In this document: piece by piece, positions 31,533-40,155 of the stretch
Layout: each line of letters starts with the position of its first letter
How positions within the stretch are numbered: the first letter of the stretch is position 1
Assembly: GCF_000253255.1 (NCBI RefSeq)
Contig: NC_015583.1
Coordinates: 1,054,001 to 1,118,000 of the forward strand
Reading direction: 5' to 3'
Source of the DNA: Novosphingobium sp. PP1Y
Lineage (GTDB): Bacteria; Pseudomonadota; Alphaproteobacteria; Sphingomonadales; Sphingomonadaceae
Length of the DNA: 64,000 bases
Translations under genes and position numbers: made by a program
Notes under the pieces: generated by a model
Database searches by the model: none
Told to the model about the DNA's origin: nothing
What the model saw: only the letters and a program-made list of their open reading frames with translations

Positions 31533-33893
31533 TCAGGGTGCGATGGTCACCACGACCTGCGACAGGGTGCCGGAGAAGGCGCTGTCAGCGACCGTGTAAT
31601 CCGGATCGACCGGCGTGATCGTGTCGCGCCCGATGTCGAGGCCTTCGGTATGCGACATCCAGCCTGCGACCGTCCTGCCAATGCGCCCGCTTGCGATTTC
31701 CTTGCCGTCAAGCTGGATTGCAAGCGTTCCCGCGGTACCCGGCTTCGGTGCGTCGGCAGTAAAGCGCGCGGTCAGCTTGTGCTCGCCCGCGCCCACGGCC
31801 ACGTCGCTGCGAACCGTGAACTGGTCATCGCCCACGGCATTGTAGTGGAACACCGGCTTGCCGTCTTTGAGGTAGAAGGCATAGCCGCCGAACCGTCCGC
31901 CCTGGGTGATGATCACGCCATTGGCGCCGCCTTCGGGGATGTTCGCATCGGCCTCGATGGTGAAGCTGTGCCCGATGGTATGCGGCGCTGCGTCCTCCTG
32001 AATGCGGGTGAGGCCCGGGGTATAGACGAAGCGCTTGCGGTGCCCGCCCACCGTCGGGCGGCCCTCGGTTCCCTGGCTGTAGTCGTGGATCGGCAGGATG
32101 TTGTTCTTCGCCGCTTCATCCCAGAACAGGTTCTGGAGTTCCTTGAGCTTGGCCGGGTTCTTCCTGGAAAGGTCGACTGCGGTCGTGAAATCCTTGTCGA
32201 GATTGAACAGGGTCCACACGCGCTGGTCGGGGCCGATGTCGAGCCGGCGATCGCCCGATGCACCGGCTTCCCATGCCGCGCGCTTGGGCAGGGTTCCGGC
32301 CATCCAGCCATCCCTGTAGATGCCGAAGTTTTCCATCATCTCGTAGATCTGGGTCCGCCGCGCGGATGGCGCCTTGGGCTGGGTGAAGCTGTACTTGAGA
32401 CTGATGCCGTCGATCGGCTTCTGCTTGACGCCGTCGAGCACTTCGGGCGCCTTGACGCCCACCGCGTCGAGAACCGTTGGCATGATGTCGCTGACATGAG
32501 CATACTGCGTGCGCCATACCTTGCTGTCGGTAATGTGCCCCGGCCACGAGATGACCATGCCATTGCGCACGCCGCCGGCCTGCGATGCAACCTGCTTCCA
32601 CCAGGGGAAGGGCGCATTGAGGGCCCAGGCCCACTGGGCCGGGAAGTGGTTGTAGACTTCCGGTCCGCCGAAGTCGTCGTAATGGCGTGCCAGTTCCTCG
32701 AAGCTTTCCGAACGCCCGGTGATCGTCGACTGTTCGAAGGCGAGGCCCTGCAGGCCTCCCTCGGCGCTGCTGCCGTTGTCACCCTCGATGTAGACGATCA
32801 TGGTGTTGTCGAGTTGGCCTGAGCGGCGCAGTTCGTCGATCACCCGGCCGGTCTGGTAGTCGGAATAGGCGACGGTCGCCGCGAAGACCTCCATCAGCCG
32901 GGCGTAAACCTTCCGGTGCCTGGCATCGAGCGAGGACCAGGCCGGCATCGAATCCGGTCGCGGGCTTATCTTCGCATCGGCAGGAACAATGCCCAGCTTC
33001 TTCTGGCGCTCGAAGATCTGCTGGCGCAGCACGTCCCAGCCCTGGTCGAACTGCCCTGCGAACCTGTCGATCCACTCCTTGGGCGCATGATGCGGGGTGT
33101 GCGACAGGCCGGGCGCATAGTAGATGAAGAAAGGCTTGTCGGGCGCCACCGCATTCTGCTTGCGAATCCAGTTGATCGCATGATCGGCCATGTCGGCTTC
33201 GAAATGATAGCCGGGCCTGTTGTGCGGCGGCTCGAGCGGTGTCGTGTTCTCGACGATGCTGGGATTCCACATCGACGTGTCGGCCGAGAGGAAGCCGTAA
33301 AAGTATTCAAAGCCGAGGCCCACCGGCCAGCGGTCGTATGGCCCTGCCATGCTCATTTCCCATTCGGGAGTCAGGTGGCCCTTGCCGAACATGGCGGTGT
33401 TGAAGCCGTTCTCCTTGAGGATCTGCGCCATTGTCCCGCCGGACTTGGGAATGACCGTCGTATAGCCGTCATACCCGGTCGGCAGGTTGGTGACGTTGCC
33501 CATGTTTACGTTCTGCGGCAGCCGTCCGGTAAGCAGCGAAGCGCGCGTGGGCGAACACAGTGCGGTCGTGTTGAAGCGCGTGTATTTCGCCCCGTTTTGC
33601 GAGAGCGCCTCGAAGGTGGGGGTTGGAACCGGTCCGCCGAACGTGCTGGTGACGCCGAAGCCGACGTCGTCGGTCATGATGACAAGGACATTGGGCGCAT
33701 TCTTCGGCGCTCTGGGTTCGGAAGGCCATTGCGGAGCATGGGTTTCGGCGACCGTCCGCCCGACCTTGCCCGCCATCGGGTCCGCCGCCTGGGCGAGAGC
33801 GAGTCCGGGAACGACCGCGACTGCCAGGGCCGTGGCACCGATCCAGCGCAGTCGCCGGCGCATTTGTCCGGGATTTCGGTTCGATTGGTTCAT
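31533..33893 (-). CDS. Exported arylsulfatase
   Basis: A 786-aa type I sulfatase. After a signal peptide (ALAVAVVPGLALA) the metal-binding start NVLVIMTDDVGFG and the formylglycine motif CSPTRASLLTGR follow, with C113 as the residue to be oxidised. Further conserved blocks are GKGHLTPEWEMS and DHAINWIRKQN. The C-terminal ~170 residues form a lectin/LamG-like beta domain typical of the ~780-aa subfamily. It hydrolyses sulfate esters in the periplasm or at the surface. It lies directly downstream of a TonB receptor in the same direction, so it probably acts on the compound that receptor imports. ATG 33893 has AGAGG 9 nt upstream. Confidence 0.92.
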   Translation of the reverse strand: MNQSNRNPGQMRRRLRWIGATALAVAVVPGLALAQAADPMAGKVGRTVAETHAPQWPSEPRAPKNAPNVLVIMTDDVGFGVTSTFGGPVPTPTFEALSQNGAKYTRFNTTALCSPTRASLLTGRLPQNVNMGNVTNLPTGYDGYTTVIPKSGGTMAQILKENGFNTAMFGKGHLTPEWEMSMAGPYDRWPVGLGFEYFYGFLSADTSMWNPSIVENTTPLEPPHNRPGYHFEADMADHAINWIRKQNAVAPDKPFFIYYAPGLSHTPHHAPKEWIDRFAGQFDQGWDVLRQQIFERQKKLGIVPADAKISPRPDSMPAWSSLDARHRKVYARLMEVFAATVAYSDYQTGRVIDELRRSGQLDNTMIVYIEGDNGSSAEGGLQGLAFEQSTITGRSESFEELARHYDDFGGPEVYNHFPAQWAWALNAPFPWWKQVASQAGGVRNGMVISWPGHITDSKVWRTQYAHVSDIMPTVLDAVGVKAPEVLDGVKQKPIDGISLKYSFTQPKAPSARRTQIYEMMENFGIYRDGWMAGTLPKRAAWEAGASGDRRLDIGPDQRVWTLFNLDKDFTTAVDLSRKNPAKLKELQNLFWDEAAKNNILPIHDYSQGTEGRPTVGGHRKRFVYTPGLTRIQEDAAPHTIGHSFTIEADANIPEGGANGVIITQGGRFGGYAFYLKDGKPVFHYNAVGDDQFTVRSDVAVGAGEHKLTARFTADAPKPGTAGTLAIQLDGKEIASGRIGRTVAGWMSHTEGLDIGRDTITPVDPDYTVADSAFSGTLSQVVVTIAP

Positions 33894-33969
33894 CGCTCAG
33901 GTCCTCTCTTCATGTTTTGCCATGGGATCGGAACTCCGGCCGATCACCGGTGTAGGAGGCTGGGGAGAT

Positions 33970-34005
33970 GAGGAACCGGCCAGTGCGGCAGGACTGCGGT
34001 TCCTC
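33970..34005 (-). terminator. Hairpin between TonB receptor and arylsulfatase genes
   Basis: GAGGAACCG (33970-33978) pairs with CGGTTCCTC (33997-34005), with an inner CAGT/ACTG pair. It lies just after the receptor stop and ~77 bp before the arylsulfatase start, so it is probably a partial terminator or stabiliser that lowers sulfatase relative to receptor expression. Confidence 0.45.
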
Positions 34006-34018
34006 ACCGTCCGCCCCC

Positions 34019-36472
34019 TCAGTACTTGAACGTGATCTGCGCGGTGACCGTACGCGGATCGGCAACATATCCGATTTGGTCGGCGTGGAAACCTCCCGCC
34101 GTCCCGGTGCCGCCACCCGAGCTCGGGGCGTCCTGCGCGCCGTTGACATAGAACGTGTTGGTCAGGTTCTTGCCAATGATGGCGAACTGCAGGTGGTCGT
34201 CCTTGGTCGAAAGGCGGATCTGCGCATCCAGAACGCCGTAGCTCTTCTGGCGCGAGTAAGGATTGCCGAAGGCCGTGGGCAGGTAGCTGCTCTTGAAGCG
34301 TCCGTCGGCGGACAGGTTGATCTTCAGGCTCTCGCTGACGTCGGTCTCATAGCTGGCGCCAAGCGCGCCGGTCCACTTGGGCGCATTGGCCAGTTCCACG
34401 CCGCTGAGATCCTGCGCGGCCCGCGGGGTTGTCGTATAGCAGCCCTGGGCGATGGTCTGGCCGGTCCAGCACGGAGCGCCATCGTACTTGTCGTAAGCGG
34501 CCTTGTTGTAGTTGAGCGAGCCGTGAAGTTCGAAACCCGGCAGGGCATAGGGCGCGAACTGGAAGTCGCTTTCGATGCCCTTCGTAATGGCCGAACCGGC
34601 GTTGTAGGTGGTGAAGGCAAAGACCGGCGAATTGAAGAAGTCGATCTGCAGGTCCTTGTACTTGTACCAGAAGGCACCGAGGTTGAACCGCAACTGGCGG
34701 TCGAACAACTGCGTCTTGATACCGCCTTCGAAGCCTCGCGCCGTCTCGGGTCCGAAGGTGAAATCGTCGACCGATGCCAGCGGTCCGTAGATGCCCGAGT
34801 TCGAGAAGCCGCCCGACTTGTACGCCGACTTGTAGCCGGCATAGACGGTCACGGCATCGCTGGGCTCCCAGGTCACGGTAAATTCGGGCGACCAGTTGTC
34901 GAACGATTGGCTGGCGGTGAGGGTCACGCCGGGCGAGAAGACGCCGAGCCCCACGAGGGCCGGGTTGGAGTAAGGCTGGAGGAACGAACTGTCCTTGGTC
35001 TCATGCGTGTAGCGCACGCCGCCGGCCAGTTCGACCTTGGGAATCGGGCGGAAGATGGCCTGACCGAAAAACGCAAGCGTTTCGCCCTTGGTGGTTGAAT
35101 CCTTGGAGTTTCCGACAAAGCGGAAACCGTCTGGTGCATCAGAGTTCTCAAGCCCGGCCTGCGCCGTCCATGCCAGATAATTGCGCTTTGTGGTCTGGTA
35201 GAGGCCGCCCACCATGAAGTCGAACATGCCACCGAAATCCGAAGTGGCGCGCAGTTCGTCCGAAAAACTGTGGTAGTTTGTATCCTCGGTGGCGTAGAGC
35301 CCCACAGGCGATGCCGCTATCACATTGGCATCGATCTTGAAGATATTCCTGTTCCAGTTGTAGTTCGCGACATTGGTCAGCGTTATATTGTTGTCGAGTT
35401 CGTAGTTGATCGTCCCTGTCGCGCCCCAGGACTTGTACTTGTTGCCGGGTGTGCCATCGTCATTGCCGTGGGGAATGTCCTGGGCCACCTCGATCGGCGC
35501 GGAGCCCTGGTACGTCCGGAACTTCTTCTCGCACGGCACATTGGCGTTGAGCTGCGCATGGCCGCCATTGCAGTTGTAGAATACATAGTTCGAAAGTGGA
35601 TTGTCCGACCGCGCGTCGTTGAAGCTGGCTTTCAGGTTCGCTGTCAGGCGGCTGTCAGGCTTCCAGACGAGGGTGATGCGGCCGAGCAGATCGCGCGTAC
35701 CCTGCTTGCGAATCGGATCGGCACCGGGCAGGAACCGGGTGTCACCGGTGGCAACATCGGTCAGGCGCCAGGTTTCCGCCTCTCCGCGATTGGGAAACAG
35801 GGAACCGTACTGCTTGCTGGCCCGCACTGCGAGGCGGGCCCCGAAGGTGTCGCTCAGGGGCCCTGAGGCGATGGCTTCACCGGTCAACTGCTTGGCATTG
35901 GCCTCATAACCCACCCTGGCGAGAAATTCAGGCGTGTCTCCGGGATCCTTCGTTGCCATGGAGACCACGCCGGCGGTCGCGTTCTTGCCGAAGAACAGCG
36001 CCTGTGGACCCTTGAGTATTTCTATCTGGCCGAGGTCGAAGAAGCCTTCGTTGATCGTGCGGCCCTGACCGTAATAGACCGAATCCACGACGACGGCGAC
36101 TGACTGTTCGAGGCCGATCGAAGTGGTGTTCGAGCCGATGCCCCGCAGCACCAGGGTAGCGCCCGAGCCCGTGCCCGCGCGGCCGACGGAGAACTGCGGG
36201 GTCGAAGCCGAAAGCCGCTCGAGGCTCGTCAGGTCGTACTTTTCGATTGTCTTGGCATCGACGGCGGTAATCGCGACCGGAACGTCCTGCGTCGATTCTG
36301 CACGCTTGCGCGCCATGACAACGATTTCGCCGATCCCGCCCCGGGGTTCGTTGTTCTCGGCTCCGCTGGCCGCGGACTGATCCTGCGCGTGGGCCGGAAT
36401 GCCTGCCAGCAGACCCGCAGCGGTCCCTGCAAGCAGCAGATTTCGAACGTGCTTGTAGTGTGATTTGCCCAA
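34019..36472 (-). CDS. TonB-dependent receptor (no STN domain)
   Basis: An 817-aa receptor with signal peptide (NLLLAGTAAGLLAGIPAHAQ), TonB box region GEIVVMARKRAEST, plug motifs (VLRGIGSNTTSIGLEQSVAV; IEILKGPQALFFGKNATAGV) and a barrel ending ITFKY. It lacks the N-terminal STN domain, so it is a plain importer, and regulation must come from elsewhere, most likely the divergent TetR gene. Start TTG 36472 is preceded by GGGAGAG; the longer frame to 36562 starts in non-coding sequence. The paired arylsulfatase suggests the ligand is a sulfate ester such as an aryl or steroid sulfate (inference). Confidence 0.9.
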   Translation of the reverse strand: MGKSHYKHVRNLLLAGTAAGLLAGIPAHAQDQSAASGAENNEPRGGIGEIVVMARKRAESTQDVPVAITAVDAKTIEKYDLTSLERLSASTPQFSVGRAGTGSGATLVLRGIGSNTTSIGLEQSVAVVVDSVYYGQGRTINEGFFDLGQIEILKGPQALFFGKNATAGVVSMATKDPGDTPEFLARVGYEANAKQLTGEAIASGPLSDTFGARLAVRASKQYGSLFPNRGEAETWRLTDVATGDTRFLPGADPIRKQGTRDLLGRITLVWKPDSRLTANLKASFNDARSDNPLSNYVFYNCNGGHAQLNANVPCEKKFRTYQGSAPIEVAQDIPHGNDDGTPGNKYKSWGATGTINYELDNNITLTNVANYNWNRNIFKIDANVIAASPVGLYATEDTNYHSFSDELRATSDFGGMFDFMVGGLYQTTKRNYLAWTAQAGLENSDAPDGFRFVGNSKDSTTKGETLAFFGQAIFRPIPKVELAGGVRYTHETKDSSFLQPYSNPALVGLGVFSPGVTLTASQSFDNWSPEFTVTWEPSDAVTVYAGYKSAYKSGGFSNSGIYGPLASVDDFTFGPETARGFEGGIKTQLFDRQLRFNLGAFWYKYKDLQIDFFNSPVFAFTTYNAGSAITKGIESDFQFAPYALPGFELHGSLNYNKAAYDKYDGAPCWTGQTIAQGCYTTTPRAAQDLSGVELANAPKWTGALGASYETDVSESLKINLSADGRFKSSYLPTAFGNPYSRQKSYGVLDAQIRLSTKDDHLQFAIIGKNLTNTFYVNGAQDAPSSGGGTGTAGGFHADQIGYVADPRTVTAQITFKY

Positions 36473-36651
36473 GTTCTCTCTCCCTCGTTCGCTTCGCCTT
36501 TGGCGAGGCGTTCCCTCAGCGGTGAGTTCCCCGCTTGCCCCCGGACAATGATGGAGAGCCAAGTTTAAATCACCTGTTTGTTTAATTAGTGTGTTTGAAA
36601 TTTGCCTGAAAGCCTATACCCTCCGTCCCGGTCCTGTGGCAGAGGCAAGAA
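36473..36651. promoter_or_regulatory. Divergent promoter region of the TonB receptor and TetR genes
   Basis: A 179-bp gap with an unusually AT-rich patch at about 36562-36602 (AGTTTAAATCACCTGTTTG then TTTAATTAGTGTGTTTGAAA). Two GTTTG units 21 bp apart are visible. This is where a TetR operator and both promoters would be expected; no exact dyad is seen. Confidence 0.4.
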
Positions 36652-37326
36652 ATGCAAAGCAAAAACAGCGAGAGGGCCAGGGCCAACGAGCGCACGCCAA
36701 GGACGAAGCGGTCGGAGGTCACGCGCCAGGTCATCCTGGAAGCGGCTGAAAATCTCTTCGCCAACGACGGCATCGAAGCTACCTCGATGCGCGCGGTCGC
36801 TTTGGCTGCGGGGCAGTCCAACGTCGCGGCCGTGCAATATCACTTCGGCGACAAGCAGACCTTGCTCGCCGAGATCTTCGAATGGCGCGTGCAGCTTATG
36901 GAACCGCGCCGCCAGGACATGATCAGGCAGTTCGGCTCAATCGAAGGCTGCACGATGAGCGAGCTGCTCTCGGTCATTTTCCTGCCCTATCTCGACATGT
37001 GCAATGCGGCCGGCGCCCACGTCTATGCGCGCCTGCTGCTCGAATATCTCACGCTCTACGGTCGCTTCGCCCTGCAGCACCCGGCCGAAGATCCGCAGCG
37101 CCCGGATCTCGCCATTGCCCGGGCCATCAACGAATTCGATCGGCGCATGGATGCCCATCCCGCGGTGGCCCGGCGCCTGCACCTGACCATGATCACGACA
37201 GGATTCCTCGGCGTGATCAGCGAGTACGACCTGCTCAAGGCAAAGGGCCGGGCAGAAGTGCCCCTGGAAGACCTGGTCGCCCAGATGATAGAATTCTCCG
37301 CTGTCGGGCTCGAACACCTGAAATAG
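36652..37326 (+). CDS. TetR/AcrR-family transcriptional regulator
   Basis: A 224-aa regulator with the N-terminal TetR helix-turn-helix (VTRQVILEAAENLFANDGIE then ATSMRAVALAAGQSNVAAVQYHFGDKQTLLAEIF, cited by its key Y-H-F-G-x-K element). The C-terminal ligand domain has no recognised signature. AGAGG lies 7 nt before the ATG. It is divergent from the TonB receptor/arylsulfatase pair and probably represses it until the substrate or a breakdown product binds. Confidence 0.9.
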   Translation: MQSKNSERARANERTPRTKRSEVTRQVILEAAENLFANDGIEATSMRAVALAAGQSNVAAVQYHFGDKQTLLAEIFEWRVQLMEPRRQDMIRQFGSIEGCTMSELLSVIFLPYLDMCNAAGAHVYARLLLEYLTLYGRFALQHPAEDPQRPDLAIARAINEFDRRMDAHPAVARRLHLTMITTGFLGVISEYDLLKAKGRAEVPLEDLVAQMIEFSAVGLEHLK

Positions 37327-37371
37327 ACAATCGACTTACCCGACCATCCGGGCACCCAAGATCGTCCGGCG

Positions 37372-38073
37372 CTAGCTGCCTTTCAGGCATTCCACCGAAA
37401 GGCGAAAGGCGAAGCGCCTTGCTATCCCGACACGTTCGGGATCGATGCCCGCGCCGGTCAGGATCTCGATCCAGTCCTCCTTGCGGAAGGACCGGGCGAT
37501 AGAGAGCTGGCCGTCTTCGCGCACGATGCGGTGGACCCCCATTGCGCGGGCGAGCCATGGATAACCGTGATAGGCGAACCAGTGGCGGTGCAGGTCGCTG
37601 ATGAGCCAGCCTCGACGTGCGCGGCTGTCCATGTGGTGCAGGAAGGCCGTCAGCTGCGCATCGCTCATGTGATGAGCGACCTGGCTGCTGACGATGTAGT
37701 CGAACGCTTCGGGCTGGTCGCCATAGTCGCCGGTTCGAAAATCGATGTCGAGACCGTCCGGGGTCGCGGCGCGGGCGATCGGCTCGCTCCGGGGGTTGAT
37801 GTCGACACCGACGAGCCGCGCCGAGATCCCTTGCCCTCGCGCCCATCGCGCAATAGCGCGAAGCAGGTCGCCGTGCCCGAATCCGACATCGAGCAGGCTG
37901 AAAGCGCTAGCCCCCCTCGTGGCCTTGCGCAGATATGCCAGGGCGGGGTGGGCCGTGAAGGTCCAGCGATTGACCCGGGCCAGATCGCGCAGGACCTGCG
38001 CATAAGTCTGAGCGTCCAGATCAAGCGCATCCATCTGTTCTTCCAGTCGGGATCGCACTGCAAGTGACGCCAT
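37372..38073 (-). CDS. SAM-dependent methyltransferase of the type III PKS cluster
   Basis: A 233-aa class I methyltransferase with motif I LLDVGFGHGDLLRAI, acidic residue in VGVDINPRS, and the FDYIVSSQVAHHMSD block. It is divergent from the DUF2147-ACP-ketosynthase-PKS operon, so it shares the promoter region with it and probably O- or C-methylates the polyketide product, as in phenolic-lipid pathways that pair a type III PKS with a methyltransferase and a flavin hydroxylase. ATG 38073 is set by AAGGGG 7 nt upstream; ATG 38079 is an alternative. Confidence 0.85.
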   Translation of the reverse strand: MASLAVRSRLEEQMDALDLDAQTYAQVLRDLARVNRWTFTAHPALAYLRKATRGASAFSLLDVGFGHGDLLRAIARWARGQGISARLVGVDINPRSEPIARAATPDGLDIDFRTGDYGDQPEAFDYIVSSQVAHHMSDAQLTAFLHHMDSRARRGWLISDLHRHWFAYHGYPWLARAMGVHRIVREDGQLSIARSFRKEDWIEILTGAGIDPERVGIARRFAFRLSVECLKGS

Positions 38074-38288
38074 CGGCATTCCCCTTTTCATCGGACGCAA
38101 ATCGGGGCCCTCGGCCCAAGCGCAACAATCTGGCGTTCTTGTGCGTTTCACGATTAATTGCATGGACTGTCCAGTCCCAAGGCGTGATAGTCGCGCAGAT
38201 GAACAGCAAGCGCGAAGGGTTCGAGCACCTTGCCGAAAGAAACACGCAGGCGTCGTCATGGCAGCGGACGGGGAGCCGGTTCCATCCA
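38074..38288. promoter_or_regulatory. Divergent promoter region of the PKS cluster with a short palindrome
   Basis: A 215-bp gap. It contains GGACTG-TC-CAGTCC (38164-38177), a 6-bp inverted repeat with a 2-nt centre, about 90 bp from the methyltransferase start and about 110 bp from the DUF2147 start. A regulator site serving both units is possible; nothing else stands out. Confidence 0.35.
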
Positions 38289-38723
38289 ATGAAATTCGTG
38301 CCGGTTACCGTGATCATCGGGCTGTCTGCACTGGCGGGCTCCGCAAGCGCAATGCCTTCCCGCGGGATCTTCGGGCGGTGGCTGACCGACGATGGTGCCG
38401 GGATCGTCGAAGTGAAGCGTTGCGGCGCATCGCTCTGCGGCACGCTGGTGCGCGTTCTCGATCCCGAGGCTCCGGCCCGTGACGTCAACAATCCGGATGC
38501 TTCGCTCAGGGATCGACCGCTGGTGGGGGTGCGGATCATTTACGGCATGCATCCCGATGGCGATGGTTGGAAAGGCGGGCGCGCCTACGATCCAAAAGCT
38601 GGCCGCAGTTACCGCGCCTCTATTGCCCTTGGTGAAAAGGGTCGCCTCGATGTAACCGGATGCATTCTGTTCCTGTGCCAGACCAAGCACTGGACCCGTG
38701 TTGCCGAGGAGAGCGGCCGTTGA
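38289..38723 (+). CDS. DUF2147 secreted protein
   Basis: A 144-aa protein with a signal peptide (MKFVPVTVIIGLSALAGSASA) and the DUF2147 pattern: GIFGRWLTDDGAGIVEVKRC near the start, CGTLVRV, a short loop, GGRAYDPKAGRSYRASI and the terminal WTRV. The family is small, exported and of unknown function. ATG 38289 is used because it begins the signal peptide; an upstream ATG at 38199 has no signal. The stop overlaps the ACP start (TTGA), so it is truly part of the PKS operon, where its role is unknown. Confidence 0.85.
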   Translation: MKFVPVTVIIGLSALAGSASAMPSRGIFGRWLTDDGAGIVEVKRCGASLCGTLVRVLDPEAPARDVNNPDASLRDRPLVGVRIIYGMHPDGDGWKGGRAYDPKAGRSYRASIALGEKGRLDVTGCILFLCQTKHWTRVAEESGR

Positions 38724-38950
38724 CGAATGAAGACATCATGGCCCTGATTTCGCAGGAAACCGGTCTCGAACGCGAAAAGCTGGCGCCTGACGCCACGCTT
38801 GCCACCCTCGACATATCCTCGATAGACCTTGTGAGCGTCCTGTTCGAGATCGAGGACCGCTTCGGCGTCGAGATCCAGCCCGAAGATATTCCCCCCGAAT
38901 CCACCCTTCAACAACTGATCGACCGGATCACGACCGGCGCCAAGGCATGA
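38720..38950 (+). CDS. Acyl carrier protein
   Basis: A 76-aa ACP with the phosphopantetheine Ser at S34 in LDISSIDLVSV and the usual helix II/III sequence (FEIEDRFGVEIQPEDI). Start TTG 38720 has GAGGAGAG upstream and overlaps the DUF2147 stop by 4 bp; ATG 38738 would remove part of helix I. It ends overlapping the ketosynthase by 4 bp. A dedicated ACP beside a ketosynthase and a type III PKS suggests it carries an acyl starter handed to the PKS. Confidence 0.92.
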   Translation: MTNEDIMALISQETGLEREKLAPDATLATLDISSIDLVSVLFEIEDRFGVEIQPEDIPPESTLQQLIDRITTGAKA

Positions 38951-40155
38951 TGCACAAAGTCGTCATCACCGGCATGGGGTGCGTCAGCGGCCTTGGCAAA
39001 GGTGTGGAGGCGAACTGGTCGGCCTTGCAGGACGGGGCGAGCGCAATTCGGCCTATCCAGCGCGAAGGTTTGGGGGGCATCGCCTCGTGGATTGCGGCGG
39101 AGGACAGCGGACCTGTGCATCTCGCATCGGCCGATTTGCGCGCACTGGGCAAGCTTGATCCGCTCTCCCTTCATGCCATCGAAGCTGCGAGCGAGGCCGT
39201 CGAACAGTCTGGCCTGCGCGGCCATCCGGTCCTGCACCACCGGACTGCTGTTCTCATGGGGTGCGGCAGTGGCGGCAATGCCACCATCGATACCGCCTAT
39301 GAGCGCCTTTTCGCCAAGGGTCAGGCCAAGGTCCACCCGCAGACCATCCCGGCCTCGATGATTGCTGCGCCCGCCGCGCAGATCGCCATGCTGCTGAAGG
39401 TCCATGGGCCGACCTTTACGCTGTCGAGCGCCTGCGCCTCGTCCGCCCATGCGCTCGGCGAGGCGATGCACATGATCCGCAGCGGAAGGGTCGACGTCGC
39501 AATTGCCGGAGGTGCGGAGGCGTGCCTGTCGCAGGGATCCTGGACAGCGTGGCGTTCCCTTGGCGTACTCGCACCCGACGCCTGCCGTCCATTTTCCATT
39601 GAGCGCAAGGGTATGGTGCTGGGCGAAGGGGCTGCAGTCATGGTGCTCGAAAGCCAAGAGCACGCCGTGGCGCGCGGTGCGACGGTCATCGCCGAACTGG
39701 CCGGTTACGGCGCGTCCAGCGATGCCGCGCACATGACCGCTCCGGACGTTGACGGGATCGCAATGGCAATCCGCGCCGCTCATGCCGATGCTGGCGTGGA
39801 AGCGGACGCTCCTGCACTGATTTCCTCGCATGGCACCGGTACCCAGCTCAACGATCCGGCGGAGGCGGCGGCCATGCGGGCGGTCTATGGCACGGCGCTC
39901 GATCGCCACGACGTCATCGCGACGAAGTCTGCCCATGGCCACATGATCGGCGCCGCAGGAGCAATGGAATTCCTCTTGGGGATCAGGTGCCTTGTGCACG
40001 GCATCGCCCCGCCCATTCTCAATCACCTCGGCACCTCTGCGGACTGCGCCTTGCCACTGGTCCTGTCGCGGCAGATCATCGATCACGAGGTCCTGGTGTC
40101 GAACAGCTTTGCCTTCGGCGGCCTCAACGCGGTCCTGATCGGACGCAAGCCATGA
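38947..40155 (+). CDS. Beta-ketoacyl-ACP synthase (FabF-like ketosynthase)
   Basis: A 402-aa condensing enzyme with the full Cys-His-His triad: C163 (SSACASSAHA), H295 (SSHGTGTQLND) and H330 (KSAHGHMIGAAG). It would extend an ACP-bound acyl chain, probably making a specific beta-ketoacyl or branched starter for the adjoining type III PKS. 4-bp overlaps join it to the ACP gene and to the PKS gene. It resembles ketosynthases of dedicated secondary pathways more than housekeeping FabF, based on its place rather than on sequence comparison. Confidence 0.92.
   Translation: MMHKVVITGMGCVSGLGKGVEANWSALQDGASAIRPIQREGLGGIASWIAAEDSGPVHLASADLRALGKLDPLSLHAIEAASEAVEQSGLRGHPVLHHRTAVLMGCGSGGNATIDTAYERLFAKGQAKVHPQTIPASMIAAPAAQIAMLLKVHGPTFTLSSACASSAHALGEAMHMIRSGRVDVAIAGGAEACLSQGSWTAWRSLGVLAPDACRPFSIERKGMVLGEGAAVMVLESQEHAVARGATVIAELAGYGASSDAAHMTAPDVDGIAMAIRAAHADAGVEADAPALISSHGTGTQLNDPAEAAAMRAVYGTALDRHDVIATKSAHGHMIGAAGAMEFLLGIRCLVHGIAPPILNHLGTSADCALPLVLSRQIIDHEVLVSNSFAFGGLNAVLIGRKP

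Noticed and set aside
31650..32822. 390-codon plus-strand open frame opposite the arylsulfatase
   Set aside because: Antisense shadow of a gene with intact sulfatase motifs; its translation has no recognisable domain.
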